A stretch of DNA of 64,000 nt from Pachypanchax playfairii (GCA_006937955.1 SSNP01000014.1:312634-376633); one strand, 5' to 3'; counted from the first letter of the stretch, positions 1 to 14,200 are shown. The notes: generated from the sequence alone by a model not told the origin. A program made the numbers and translations.

Positions 1-2044
1 TATGATGGCTTAACAAAGCTAACAGACAAAGCTGGCCATCTTATTTTTTATTCCTTTTCAACCAGGTGTCCATACGTTTTACTTCTGCATGTGTAGATTT
101 CATTGGCTTTTTTGATGTGTAGTAATATCAACAGTCTTCATAAGGCCTTTCATTTTGTTGATGTAATTTAAACCATGTCAAATGTGTCCAGTTTTCTAAC
201 CTAAGGGCTTTCAACTCATCAACTTTAAGCACTTATTATTTAAAAAAAACTGTTATTATATATTTCACCACTTGGCAGGTGCCATTGTGATTAAATAGTC
301 AATGTCATTCACTGTACCTGTCAGAGGTTCTAATCCTGAGGCTGATCAGTGTACTGAGGTTAGTGAGACTTACTGCAAGTTCTTTTCTGAGAAATAATAT
401 TTGAACGTCGTGTACTGGAGCAATCAAATTTATGTTTAAACTTTATTTACAGCTACAGTGTCAACAATATGTCATACAAATATCAGCAGGTTTATCATCT
501 CTGAGATTATTTTTTACAGTGACATTTACTGACAGCAAGCTGGTGCAGTTGCTTTGCATGTTGCGTGGATTCTTTGCTGGTTAATCTGTTTCCTGCTACA
601 GATCAAAATAATGCATATTAGTTTTAACTGGAGGCCCTAAATTGGCCCCAAGTGTGTGTGTGAATGTTGCGTCGAGATGGACTGGAGATAGACACCAACT
701 CACTACCATATTTCACAGGATCCAGCTGGTAAAAATACAAGATTATGTGCCTTGTATGTTGAAATTTAACTGGAAAAAACATCACATTATTTGTCTTATC
801 ATGAAATTAAATGCCAGATGGGGTTTTTTGCAGAACAGCAACAATTTGCATGGATTACAGTTGACCTTTTTAGACCTTCAGTCAGTTGTCATCCAACAAA
901 TGCTCTTGTAAACACAATCTCCTTCATTTCACAAAATGACAAATATTTATTTTAAAGTATTTTTTGTGTTTTAGTTTAACAGCTGATGTATACAGGATGT
1001 TTTTATAGCTCCTTCCTGTATTTAGCTATTATTCAGCCCCACCAATAAAACAAGAGGCTCAGCAGATGGTAGGATATTGGTAGCATATATTTCATAAGTT
1101 TATGACCCTTTTGGGACTGGTAGCTGTTTGGATTTAAAAGATCTTTTTTTGTTGTTGTTTTAACTTGAAGCATCAAAACAGACTTTACTTGTCAGACTCC
1201 AGTTGTTAATAACAATTTAGAGAAGACAGATTGTTTTTGATGTCATTTAAAGTCTCTTATAAACTATCCTGGAATGCAGGAGTTTAATAAACTAAATGTG
1301 TGGCACACTCCAGTAGTCTGGGATGGAATAATGAGTTGCTGGTGTGGAGCCCCACTTCTGCCTTGCTTTCTCTGCCTTGCATAAAAAGTCAGCAGGGACT
1401 GAAAAAAATGACATTCCCACACAAACAAAGTGTTTTATGCAAGCCCATATCCCTTAATCCCTATACCATCCTTCCCTTGTTTATCTCTACACTTCTGTGT
1501 TCCTGACAACTGAACATTATGACTCCCCGTGCTCTGCTGCACAGTCTGCTCAGTTTATCTCATTACCATTAAATTTCAGGGTTTATGGTTTAAAGCAAAT
1601 GCATGGCGAACATTTTTTTGCCAATTTATTTGATACCGTTAGTTAAATGCTGGATCAAGTGTGTCATATGGTAGACTGCAAAGATGCATGTTATATTACT
1701 AAAGCCAAAAAAAAAAGACTTTTTATGCAGTTGAAGTCAGACTTAAAAGTAACTAAGGGCAACAATATCCAGGGAGAACTCAAACTATCTCATAGGGATC
1801 AAATGTCATTTCAGTGTGGGTGAAATGATAAAAGAAAGCACTGTAAAAATTGACCAATAGCCTCTTGCTAATGGTGAAGCTGAGCTGAGAGAAAAATTTA
1901 GAAGAGTTGCAGGATAAAGCTGTTATTCACTCCTATAACCATGTTTTTGAGTCAATATTTCTGTTTAACTGTCTGTCAGATGTGGAGCAATAATTACCTT
2001 CTAACATAATTTTATGCAAATTAGACATAGCAAACAACATGAAG

Positions 2045-2046
<2 letters not shown>

Positions 2047-2094
<48 letters not shown>

Positions 2095-2199
2095 CATACA
2101 TACATACATACATACATACATACATACATACATACATACATACATACATACATACATACATACATACATAGATACATGCATGCATACATACATAGATAC

Positions 2200-2258
<59 letters not shown>
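2047..2258. repeat. compound tetranucleotide microsatellite (GATA)n-(CATA)n-(GATT)n
   Basis: About 11 GATA units run directly into about 19 CATA units, then a short interrupted stretch (GATACATGCATGCATACATA), then about 14 GATT units. The arrays are nearly uninterrupted, so length polymorphism is likely. The apparent long minus-strand reading frames (Met-Tyr-Val-Cys and Asn-Gln-Ser-Ile repeats) are products of the repeat and not genes. Confidence 0.97.
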
Positions 2259-2640
2259 ATTCATTCCAGCCTATGCTGAGGCATGTGCTAATAATTTGCT
2301 AAATGTTGCAAACTGATTGAAAATCAAGGAAAAGTGACCCACGCTTGGCACTGATAGTTCTCCTAACATAGTAGCAGACTTCTCCCATTTGATCACCTGT
2401 GTTGTGTTGTGTAAATTACTTTGATTCCAAACCACTAGGTGGAGCTGTGGTATAAAAATGAAGTTGGACTAAAGGGAACGGAGAAGAAGCCACCGGGTGG
2501 GCTGTCTTGTTATGTTCTTCTCTGAGAAGTGTATGCTAGAATGCTAAGCCAGAATGAAAGTTCATTGCTGCTTAAGAACGTGCCGTTATTCATAACACAA
2601 CAACCTGCCCTGTACGATCCACATTCTGCAAAGAATGGTA

Positions 2641-3700
2641 AAAATTTCCCTTAATGATGGTGGATTTGAAAGTGTTCTTGCCAAATGTTGCAAGATTGTT
2701 GGACATTTTAAGCAAAGTCCATGGAACTGCTAGTTGCACATGGAAAGAATCCCATGTTCAGGACGTTCCAACAAGATGGAATTCCACTCTTGAGATGATC
2801 AAGCAAATCCAAAGAAACAAACCTCTGCTGACCACCATCTTGGCTCAGTAAAACAGCAAGGTTGCCATGTTGACTAACCAGAACCTTGCCAGGCTGCAAA
2901 AGCTGGAGGAACTACTTAAACCTTGCAGGTAAATTAGGTCTTTTTGTTTCTGTGTGTGTGTGAGTGTCTTCTCACTTTCATCCCCCACTTCTCTGTGTTT
3001 TCTTTTTTGGCATTTGTTTTTTCTCTTGTTAGCTTGTTATTTTTATTGCAGACAGGTGACCAAACTGCTGGAGGAGAGCAGCGTCTCTCCTGTTCCATGG
3101 TGTTTCCAGCAATGTGGCATTTGTTCACATTTATGGAGCCCTCAGCTGATGATCCAGTCTACGTTGTGAGGTAGGAGGTAGGACAGACCTAACTCAGAAG
3201 AGGGACAGCACCAATCTCACATGGCTGAAGATCGCCACTGCCCTTAATCCCCAGTTTAAAGATCTTAAGTGTCTTTCCAAAGATGAAAGAAGTCAGGTGT
3301 GGGCTTCAGTACATAACCTTGTGATGGAAGAGATTCATGCACACCAACTGTCTCCTCAGACAACGGAGGAACCATCACCAAAGAAGAGCAGGACATCTAC
3401 ATGCTTTCTGGGTTTTTCAGCTACAGATACAAAGGAAGAAGACTCATTAGATTGTTGTCTGAGTCGGTACAAAACAGAGTCCAAAATGGACATAGGAGGA
3501 CGTCCACCACAATGGTGGTTAAAAAGGGTAGGAGCACATGCCACTACATGAGTACCTGTAAACCCTTGCAGCCACAGTGTCTTGTGAGAGCTTGTTCTCA
3601 TTCTCAGGCCACATCATTCAAAAGAAACGAGTTTCTTTGTCGTCTGATAATGTAAACAGAACGGTCTGCTTCAGTTACGTACATGGCTGAGGGAAAAAAG
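2641..3700 (+). pseudogene. degenerate hAT-family transposase with a recognisable intron
   Basis: Several reading-frame pieces in one orientation read as consecutive parts of an hAT (ZBED/Ac-like) transposase. The first (2654-2848) contains DVPTRWNSTLEMI, a typical hAT motif. After an in-frame stop at 2849 the frame continues to LEELLKPC. A GT...AG interval at 2929-3051 follows, and removing it joins the frame to QVTKLLEE. After a frameshift come a segment with DDPVYVV and a longer piece (about 3180-3551) with NLTWLKIATAL, SPKKSR and PPQWWLKRVGAHA. Last comes the C-terminal dimerisation signature in another frame (about 3570-3660, SCESLFSFSGHIIQKKR). At least one stop and about three frame breaks make it non-functional. 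The N-terminal BED finger and terminal repeats were not found. The family call is secure; the subfamily is not. Confidence 0.85.
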
Positions 3701-5378
3701 ACTAAACTAAATTGCCTCTGTGGAGTGAAAAAGGTTCAGTATAGTGTTGTTTATGTTCTTTAACTTTATTTTATATGTTCACATTGATTTTTATTCATCC
3801 GTTTTAAATTCTGCTGGCACAGATACAGTATGTAACATGTTTGGCTGTATAACATAGATTTAATTGTTAGATTATATAAGAAATGTTAATTCTTAAAACT
3901 GACATCTTGTGTTAATGACCTTGATGGTTTTGGTTCTCAACCTGCACCTTTGGGTTCACAGGGATCACTGTTATTTCCATAAGCAGATGCCAGAAAGACG
4001 TCTTTAATTTGAGTCACTGTTAATGACCTTAACAGTTTTGTTGAAAAGTTGACTTCACATGAGAGAAGCTGTTCTAAAAAATTTAAGAAAACTAATAAAA
4101 CTGTCTTTAAAAATAAGTATGTTTTTGGTTTTCATTATGTATTAACCTTAACTTCATAATTTTGCGTGTGTTTCAAACTTAAGAGGAAAATTTTAATATA
4201 TTGCAACCAATTTATCGATCAATTAATTACAGGACATTGTGTGATTTAATTCATTGACAGCCATAATACAATACAAATATGCATCTTGGTCTGACATAGT
4301 TTTCAAACACTTATTTATATAAAATAACAGTTAAATAAGAGTTAAACTTCAGCTACACTAGTCCAGATATAAAAAAATAAAAAAAAACACTTACTGCCAC
4401 GTCTCTTTTTATCAAACAACATTTTTGCTGAGAAAATCAGAGATTTCTAGAAGCCGTGTCGAGTTGTGCTGAGTTGGGCGGGGCTGAATAGGTACCAGTT
4501 GAAAGAGCACCATAAAAACACTTTCCAAAGGGAAAGTTTTTATATCGATTCACATCTATGCCAAAACTGATGTATACTTTGTCAGTATTTTGATTCGCTG
4601 GATGATTTTCATCGGAGTTAATTGTTTTTGTTTGAATAATGGATGAAGGTATTTCCATACACAAATAAAAAATTACTAATTTCAAAAGAGTAACAGGACC
4701 CTAATGTTAATCTGAAATTACTAAACCTAGTCAAGACGGATGCTTAACAATAATAGATATCAGTGACAGCTGTTTGCTAATTAGGCCTCAGTCAGTGCCA
4801 AATATTTATTTCAAATACAGCGAGCAAAAATTGATATATCTGTGTTTCCTGTAATTTTTTTCAGATATCTTTAAGTCTGAGATAAGCCTGCTGACTGTGA
4901 TGCTCCATATAAAAAATACACTTAGAGGAATGATTCTGCTGCCAGAGCAATAAACCTGGTTTGCCTAATTTAACACATCTGAGCAGTTCCTGAGCTACAG
5001 GGCATGCATCACAGCCACCTCAAAACAAAATTAGACTGTCAAAGATGATTTTAAAGTATTTTATTTTTTTCCCTTCTGCCTGTCATTATGATTTAGAGCT
5101 TTGCTGTTTTAGAAACTTTCATTGTTTTATGAAAGAATCAGCATCTTTTTTTTAAGAAGAGTTTTTTTTTAGTATTATCTTAAAGCCTTTATTATTTACG
5201 ACATGTCCCTAGCGCGATTGTTTTGCAGTTTGCAAATCTCACCATCTGTTTTTTATGCCATGGCCTCAAAGTATGAACATTCAGCATTTTCATTTTACAA
5301 GATCCTTAAAAAAATTGAGTTTTTCAGCAGATTGTACTTCTGATTAAAGCCAGAGGGACTAATGGGTGATTAGGAAAA

Positions 5379-5446
5379 TCCATCCATTTTCTGTACCCAC
5401 TACGTTCCTTTGCAGAGGAATGGGGGGGCTGGTACCTATCTCCTGA
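5379..5446. repeat. fragment of a common teleost interspersed repeat
   Basis: The segment from CCATCCATTTTCTGTACCC through GGGGGGCTGGTACCTATCTC resembles a dispersed fish repeat in which a 'ccatccattttct' motif is followed by a G-rich 'ggggctgg.gcctatcc' motif. I recognise it by pattern only; its parent element is not settled here. Confidence 0.5.
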
Positions 5447-8400
5447 TTAGAAAAGTGAATTGAATTAATTCAGAATGTGTGAGTATTTAAGTTGGAGGAC
5501 TGGTCTGTGTATAGTATAGAGCGCCTCGTCTGTTTGTGTTGCAGTAGTGTCACAGATCTTTTGGCCTATAAGCTGTTGAGCTTAAATGACATAGAAAATA
5601 GAAGCTGAAGGAACAAGCATCTCCACAGCTGTGCTGGTTCTAACCTTAGGAACTTTCATTCAGCAATGGCGTGCTGCATTGCAATTCTAGATTACTGACA
5701 ACTATTCCCACAGCACAGCCTCATTGTGATAAATGGCTCCAATCTCAAGGAGGTTAACATTACATCCCCGAGATCCTGTTAATGGATCTAAGACAGGAAC
5801 AGCTTTTTCCTTCCAATGCAGAGGATTTTTGAACATGTTAACATTTTGTGATGATCCATATTTAGTTGAGGCAGATGATTTCTTGGGAAATCAGCTTGTT
5901 TTTTGAACCTAAATATGTTTCCATTTAAATAAATGCTCTTTTTTCCTAGCTATGATTAATATGTTTCATGTGAAAACTGTTTATTTAATTTTCCAAGATC
6001 TTTATTCAGTAACCTGGTCTGTCTGTGATGTGAATGTGCTGGTTTGGAAGCTGTGCAGCTGATCAGTAAACAGTTACTGATAATAAAAAAAGCCAGCTAA
6101 CTGATATTCCTCTTACCTCTCAGCTGATGACATTTTTAATCCTCCTGATATTAACTTGAATATATAGGACAGTAAATGGAAGCTGGACATTAGCTACATG
6201 AGAATTTGATGTGACTGTTTTGTTCAGGTAGTCTAGAAACCTGAAATGATACTGTATGTTCATTTGCATTTTCTAATTTTAGTTGCATGTAGGCGTGCGA
6301 GTAAACCACTTTTCCAGGAGGGAATATTAGCTATATTAGTTAACAGCAGCACAACCCACATCCTGTTTGAATGCCAATAGCAGAAAAATACCACTTTGAA
6401 TGTTGAACCATTTCATATGTGCAAAGAACACTGGAAGAACATCACTCACTGCCAAATGTTTATGACTGTGGTAATTAATTGCTAGCGTTAAAACAACCTT
6501 TTTGGTAATGCTAATGCTAGTGTGTGTGCGTAGTGTGTTCACCAATTGTTTTTGTAAATGGTTGGAATGTGACACAAATGATTTAACAGATTGTAGACAA
6601 TCCCACAATTCATTGCATTACTTTTAGAGCAATGATTCATAATGGTTTAATTAATGAGAGCTGTATTTCCAGGAAGCTGGGGGCAGTTGGCTGTGGCGCA
6701 ATGCTAACAGTAGCTGTTAGGTAAACTGAAAGAAGTGGAGATTGTGATTCTGCTGGGTTGTTTTTATTTTTGTCTCCCTGTATAAGAGTCCTACAGCTAA
6801 AAATGTATTTTTTTTTGTCAGCATCTCTGTTTATGAAAAATTCAATGTTTCTTTGCTGCTGCTGGCGTGAAGTTACTGTTAAGCTGCAATGTCCTTCAAC
6901 CACCACAAAGGGGAGGACTGCTTTTTCCGCTCTGATTGTTGTGTGAAATGGTTTTGGGTAAAGCTAATTCTGATGAGATAGGACAAAGAAAGGAACGCCA
7001 GCTGTGTAACTCCGATTTTTGGAGCCATCCATCCTAAACTTAATCTCTCCAAAAGATTTGTCGTATCATTTGAGGAAAAGATGATTGACTTTTTCTGGGC
7101 TAGAGAGGATGCATTTGAGTGACTAAAGCTTTTATCCGTTTAAAAAATGAATCTTTGTCTTTTTAGCTTTGGTGTCCATAGAATTGAAAATATTTCATTT
7201 AGTGAGCCTTTCGGATTTGTGTAAGGAAGGTAGTACATCACTCAAAAAAAAAAAAAACCCTGCTGTAATAATCTTTATTCCGCTTTTACTTAAAATCACG
7301 CTGCATTCTTAAATCCTCAAGCATTGAAATGCTATTTCTTTTAAAACATTATTATTATTATTGCTTTATTCATCTAGCTACAGTCTGTAAGTACAGCATT
7401 CATGAATAAAACCACGATAATCACTGACATTAATTTAAATTGTGCAGTTCAGTGACATACTGTAAACTGCTGTTGACGGCCTTTAACTAGAAAACCAGCA
7501 GCTCATGGTGCACCATACATTCTTAGGCCATGTCGGTGAACAAGTGTGGGATATAAAAGTTCTGAAAGTTTACACACCTCCCACTCCTCCATGTCCAGGA
7601 GGGAAAACTGTTCACAAAGTTTTAATCCTGAGCGACAACAACTCATTACCTTTTGGCCCAGTTCCAGTGTGGTGGGGTGCCTCTAGGTTCAAGCTGTTGT
7701 CTCTGTCAGTCAGGTGTTAAAAACAGTGATGCACATATTCTTCTCTGCACACTTCTGCATCTACAGGCGCAGAAACTGATATGCATTAACATCAGTTCCA
7801 AACTATTTCTTGTATCCAATCTAATCTACAATAACAACAAAGAAAAAGGATGCTTTGGCAAGAAAATGAACAGTAAGAACCAAAAATCTGGTGCAATGAA
7901 TTAAACAAGACTGCAGCCAGGCATTGTATGAGTTGTTTGTTCAGTTTGCAAAGCAAGATTTTATCAGACAATAATGTTATGTGCTGGATCGACTGTCAAA
8001 ACTTTGATAAATGATTGGAATACTTCATTTTTGCTTTTGCAGAAATACCAGCTCTCAACATTAGCTGTAAATCATTACACACCCACAACCAATCCCACGC
8101 ACGCAGGCACGCAGAACTTGAGGAATCTCAGATGAGTCAGAGTGCCCGTCTGGAAAAAAAAAAGTGTCTAACGCTTTTCTGCAAACAGTGAAATAATTCC
8201 ATCAGTGGCCCTCAGTCTTCACTTAAAACCAACAGATGTGTTTTATTAATATTTGCAAAGATGCTTGCTGCTTCACTGAGAATTTGAAAGTCCGAAACCA
8301 ACATGCTCATTCATGCTTATTTTTGGGACTGGAAATCATGCTCTAGGATTCAGCAGCTAAACGTTACAACTGTCAGATAATAAAGATGATTCTTTATTTA

Positions 8401-9839
8401 TAAGCTACTATATTTAATCTTGTTTATTAGTTATCACATAAACAAACACACAAAGATATGTCTATCTGTAAATAAGTTGGTTTTCTTCTGTATCTTAAAT
8501 TACACTTAGACCATGAATGTTTATCTTGTAGGTGTCTGACACAGTAACTTGTGAAAATCACAACTCTCCATGGTAAAAAAAAAAGGTTAGGGTTTTTTTT
8601 TAATATAAAAACATATTTTTACTTTTCTTCAGGTTTAATCAGGGAGGACAACAAAATCTTACATTTTCGATTGACTTTATTGGGTGTAACATTACTTATG
8701 TGGTTTTGTTATGAGCGATAAAGAAAAAAGTTCTAAAGCATTTAACCAATTAAAATTAAAATGTAAAACTAATTAAATACCATAAAATGAGAATAATTTC
8801 AATAATGAAAATAATAATGAAATAAAACTTATTGTCTCTCTAACAGTGTAAAAAACATATTTTATAATTAGAATGTATTTAACCGCATTGTACTGTTGAT
8901 TATACCAATGTCCCCCTTCAGTATTTTGTTCTGAGTCTTTACACTCACTTTAATGTGATTTTAAAACTGGAAGCTTGTGTTTAGGAAAAGTTACTGCTGA
9001 ATATGTTTTTTCCTGTGAGTCAACACTGATTTTGTTATTGATTAAATGTGTTTTAAGGTCTCATGGGTAATTTCAAGAATACAAGCATTAAACTGAGGCA
9101 CAACTTCCCCATAAATACTCTTTACCATGTTGAGAAGACACTGATTATTGGCAGATAGAAACAACATGTGTGATTTATAGTGTAAAGGTCTGTTGACATT
9201 CCGCGACAGTGTTGTCAGACTTACGATAATTTTCGTATTTGTACGACAATTTAGCCCTCTGTATGATCGATAATTCCACAAATCCCATAATGTACAATAA
9301 TTTAATCCCTTGCTTATGTGGTTAAACTTCTTAATTATAATAGGAATGAGATTCTGTGGCTGCGCATTGCATCCAAAGACGTTTCCTTACAACCAACCAA
9401 TCAACACTTTAAGTCTTAAGTGACGCAGTTTTGAAATCATTGAGATTGAAATACAAGCAGATTGTGGCAGCATGAGCAACATTTCAAGTCCGCTCCCTAT
9501 TACACATGATAGATCACAACTGGTTGACAATGATTTGAAGTTAACACAGATCTTTATTAGCAAGCTTGTGATGGTTTATAATCATTGTGCCAGATTACTA
9601 GGGCCCTGGAAAGCCAGTGCACACCAACATACTAGATGGGCATCACACCTAAGCCTACTATAGCCTGATCATGGGAAGTCACTGTGTTGTGGTGGGATCT
9701 CCTAGCATGTAGCTGCATCCCCAGCGTGCCTGCATATACAGATAAAATATAATTATTTCTGTGAGAGAATAAGTTTTTTTTACTAAGATGTTAAATGTGT
9801 TTGTTTAACATGACGATGGCCTGAAAGAAAAGACTGTAT

Positions 9840-10330
9840 TTTTGTGTCGTCTAGAGGGCAGAGGAGACAATAGGTTTGATCCTAGGTGAGAAGGTCCTTG
9901 TTGATGCTGTCTGCTCTTTTCCTCACTGTGGAGGAGTACAGAACCTGGATGAAGGGAAGATCAGCACCAGTGATCTTCTCTTTGGACTTGATAGTTCTCC
10001 ACAGTCAGTTTCCGTGCAGTTTGGTTACCGTAAGGCTGCATTAAGGAAAAAGTAGGAAAGGTCTAAAAATCATTAGTAGCACTTTCCCAAGTGTTAGTAC
10101 ATGTCATTGTGACAAAGTCTTATGTTGGCTGTCCATTTCAGGTCCTGGGTGATGGTGGTCCCCAGAGACCTGAACGTGCCCACCATATACACACTATGAT
10201 AATGGAGGACAGAGGTGGAGGACTCCCCCTGAAGTCCACTGCCACCGTTTTTAGATTGTTGAGCTCTAGAGTGTTCTGACTGCACCAGAGGACCAGCTGT
10301 TCCACTTTCTGTGGTTAGGCCACTTGACAC
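9840..10330 (-). mobile_element. relic of a non-LTR retrotransposon (LINE) reverse transcriptase 3' region
   Basis: On the minus strand, 10094-10330 reads with FRSLGTTITQDLKWTANI, which fits the segment after the RT catalytic core of L2/CR1/Rex-like LINEs (consensus near 'FKFLGTTISxDLxW'). Just upstream in the same orientation another frame reads VDFRGSPPPL, the part normally preceding it. Further along the minus strand (about 9880-9960) is a piece reading VLYSSTVRKRADSI, plausible for the C-terminal tail. Frames are interrupted, so it is dead. The clade (L2, CR1 or Rex1) cannot be fixed by eye. Confidence 0.6.
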
Positions 10331-11092
10331 ACATGGAAGGAATATTGCAGAAACTTGCTGCGAAAGGAAAGAACATGGTGAAGTTGTGAAAGAGTGTGTT
10401 GGAGGTGTGGAAAACTACAGTAAACCATATTTGGCGAGAACTCGGTGCATAGCGTTGTCATGTTTTCCTTTTTCACTGAATGAAGGTTTTTTAATTTGTC
10501 CCAATCCAGCCATGTTTTTTGTAGATTGTGAAGAGCGTAGCGAGTTATTGATCTTGTATAAAAGGGTTCATATAGTTCAAAAAAGCATCATACATCTATC
10601 TATACATCCTCTCTGACTATTCTGTTTCTTTATGGCCAATCAGCATCCAGCTTGATTAGGGATCATAACATTTTTAATTTTGCACATGGCATAAAAACAG
10701 ACCAGACTTTAGTGTCATTTTAAAGGACTTTTACAAGCTAGTAATATTTTTAGCTGAGTTAATGATTATAATCCATCATTTGAACATTATTTCATTTAAA
10801 ACTTCCATATTTTTTGTTGTAATAATGAAGATAATTCGTTTCATCTGATTTCTTTGAAATCCATGCTTCTTTTTAAGAACCCCCCCCCCCCTTCTACATC
10901 TCCTCTTTTGTCTTTCCACTCACATCATCTTTTGCTTTTCGTTGCCTTCTGTTCCTGATTAAAATGCACAATCTGATCACTGTGCCTGACTCTCCTCTCC
11001 CCCCTTCCTAATCTATTTTTTCCTCTCCTTCCCCTCCTTACCATCTCCCTCCCTTCCCTTCTTCTTCTATCCTTGAATCCTTTTCCCTGCAG

Positions 11093-11259
11093 TGTCCTGA
11101 GGGGCTGAGGCCAATGAAGGATGGCTCAGGTTGCTATAACTACTCCAGAGGCGTTGACTGCACCGATGGTTTCAATGGAGGCTGTGAACAACTGTGTCTC
11201 CAGCAGCTTGTACCCCTCGAAGATGACCCCAGTTCCAGCAATGTGCTCATGTTTTGCGG
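11093..11259 (+). CDS. astn2: astrotactin-2 internal exon (EGF-like module, first half)
   Basis: This 167-bp exon follows a pyrimidine-rich acceptor (CCCTGCAG) and ends at a GTAAG donor. It starts at a codon boundary and ends after two codon bases (phase 2). It encodes CPEGLRPMKDGSGC, then CTDGFNGGCEQLCLQQL, then VLMFCG. The NGGCEQLC spacing is EGF-like, and the module closes in the next exon. NYS is a possible N-glycosylation site. Astrotactins are neuronal membrane proteins; ASTN2 controls surface levels and trafficking of ASTN1 during glia-guided neuronal migration. The segment matches vertebrate astrotactin almost continuously by memory. ASTN2 is preferred over ASTN1 because trim32 is nested in this gene. 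Confidence 0.9.
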
Positions 11260-14200
11260 GTAAGAAAAACCAAATAACAAAAAAAAAACAAGTGTGTGAG
11301 GTATAGACACACACATACACACATATATAGGCACATGTGTGTTTGTGTGTGTTTATATAACATTGATAGGTATATTCATCATAATACAAATGTCATTTGA
11401 GTATGTAGTAAATAACTTATGTTTTAATAACTTTTTTGTTCTAATTTTGTTAAAGTACAATTAAGGAAAATGTATGTTTGTTAGAGAAACCTACTGTATG
11501 ATCAGGAAATTGAAAAGGTCTGAGAAAATTGTCAATGGCAGAAAAACAAATGAAAGAACACCTTGTTATTTTTTTCCTCCTACATAACTGCAGAACTATT
11601 TAAATGTCACATGTGCGTGCAGAAAAATACATATTTTTTTTCAGTTGCATTTACTTATATAGTGTACAAGAAAAGCAACAATTTTCAGTTTGATGAAATT
11701 TTTCATTTTAAATTACTCGGTTATGTATAGGGAAAAAAACACATGTATAAAGACATCTGAAATAATATTTATATTTTGGATATAACATGAGTAAGATGCT
11801 CTTATAATTTTGAATGTATGATATTCATCTTTTATACATAATGGCTTTGATTATTTAGGGCATCAAGAAATATAAGTGAATAATATAAACCATCCTGGAT
11901 GAAGTAAAATTTACCGTATTACCTGACCTATTCACTCAGTGAACACCTACTTCCTCATCCCAGTTACACTAACATGCAAATGTATATCCTCATCATATAA
12001 TTAATGATCCAGATGAGGGAGGGTTGTAATCAGCTGATACAACAGAGATGGTTTTACTGTGGGAGTAAAGACGCGTGTTGTTTGTCGTTACACGGGGACA
12101 TACCAGCAGTTCCACTCTATTTTGTTTTGATCAACGATGATAATCACAGAAAGATTGCACATACTCTCTTATGAGACCTTGAATTCTTATTATTTGCCAC
12201 TCAAGTAATAAATTGTCAACCGATTTTTTTTTGCATGTTTTCAAGTGTTTTTTTACTAAGTTGACTATATTTTATTTTCTTGTAATTGTTTCTACACAAC
12301 AAATCTTCTAAAGGATTTAGTATTTTTCCATCATTGATTTTGAGAATTTTATTAGAGCCTGTATATTCATGGTGTGCTAATATTAGTGATTATAGCTGGA
12401 GACCATAACTTGTGAGAAAATGTGCACATTGTTGTACATAGAAGAGTTTTGTGTGTGTAGAAAGTGCAAATAATTTTTAACATCTTTGCAGTCCTGCAAT
12501 TTAGTCCCAAAGTTTCTTTTTAATGTCTTAATCTGTTTGCAGTTTATCCTCATTTTATTTCTAATTATGTTGTACCAGGATTGTGAGATTCTCTATTTTT
12601 TCTCCAAGTAGTCACAATTTAAACTCACAGGTCACTAACCCCTCTCAAAGTGGTTTCACTTTGGGGTTGCACTTTCTCATAAATGGAAACCAGAATGAGA
12701 AGACTTCCAGACTCCCACGATGAAAAATATATCTATTGAAAACTTTTCTTACATGTTTAAAACACCACCACAACAAGAACAGGACTCCACAAACACATTT
12801 AGAATCTATGTAAACATTTCAATACATTTAAAAATAGATTTTGTGAATGACATTGGCAGTTTGTCACCAACAAACAGCCCAATGAGATAATGAGATACCC
12901 GCTTGATGCCCAACTAAAGCCTTGGCCCTAATGGTGAACAATTTTTGGACCCTTTCCTACACAAGAATCTCATATTTGTGGTCTATTGGAAGATTTGTGG
13001 CCAGGTTCAGGTCTGGTCCACGACTTTCCATGAATGCACCACCCTCTGCCAAGGAATGCTGGTCATATACCTTCAAAATAACCTAAACATAGTGCACATT
13101 AATCAGGTATCATTTACTTTATTATTTACCTCTAAAACTGTGTGTATAAGTCTCACTTTTTATGATCAGAGGATATTTCTGCTTCTTGCCTCTTTGTTCT
13201 TGTCTGTATTCTCCATTAATTCATGACAGCAACAAACTTTTTGTGTTCTTTTAATGTTTGTCTTTGGCTGGGATGAATCTTTTTGTTGACAATTTTGGAA
13301 TTTAAAGATGGTGCCATGTGGTCGGCTGTTTTTCATAAACTGATGCGGAAGCTTAATTTGCATTCACTAACATTTTTCATGCTTTGTGGAAAGTGCTTAA
13401 TTCACTCTGCCATTTCTTAATTCCTCAACCCGGTCCTACAGTAACTGATAATAAAACATCATTAATAATCGTCTACATTAAACTTCTGACAACTTATTTT
13501 TTTTGGTCAGTGAGACCAGGAACAATCTAATATAAAATGCATTTTTCTCTGTGATGCATAAACACATCAGAGCACCACTCAGTCTGCGTGTTGCTAACAA
13601 CAAAACAACTCTACTTTCCTCTGAAGTGATCAGCTGCATGAAATGAAAAACCAGCAAAATTAGGGTTATTTTTCAGCTGATTAGTTTGTATGAGGATGTT
13701 ATTTGTCATCTGGGGATCTTAAGGATCGACAAAGGAACATGTTTTTATGAATATCGATGTGGAAACATTTTTTAGAATCCACACTGAAATAACTTGAAAC
13801 TTACAAGAGTAATAATTTTAAAATCCATGGTTCAAAATCAATGAATGAAAAGCAGGTATTTATTTTATTGTTTTTATGTTTGTTTTTATAGTATGTTTAT
13901 TTTTATCTCTGTATTTGTTGTTTTTATTTGTATACAGCACTTTGGTCTGTGTCACTGCAGTTTTTAAATGTGCTTTATAAATAAATTGATGATTATGATG
14001 ATGATGAGGTATTGTTTTTGGTTTATAGTTCAGTAAAATAGTTTTGAAACAGCAGCTTTCTGAGGTTTCAGGGGTTCCCTCTCTAGACTGTGTCTTCAGA
14101 TTTCATTGCACCCTCCACAGATTCAAGACATCTTGTGCCAGATGCAACAAAGCAGCCCCCAAAACCAAACCAAGCCCCCAAGAAACCCATTAGGTCTCAT

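Larger units (their letters stand above)
1..11092 (+). other. astn2: intron upstream of first visible astn2 exon
   Basis: No open reading frame here looks like a host exon, and the first recognisable astrotactin exon begins at 11093. I take the stretch as the 3' part of an astn2 intron running in from the left. It contains a compound microsatellite (2047-2258), an hAT transposase relic (about 2641-3700), a short fish repeat fragment (5379-5446) and a reverse-strand LINE relic (about 9840-10330), listed separately. The rest is AT-rich sequence in which I see nothing further. Earlier astn2 exons must lie left of the window. Confidence 0.7.

Noticed and set aside
1933..2264. Two overlapping minus-strand frames of Met-Tyr-Val-Cys and Asn-Gln-Ser-Ile repeats
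   Set aside because: Direct translation of tetranucleotide microsatellites.
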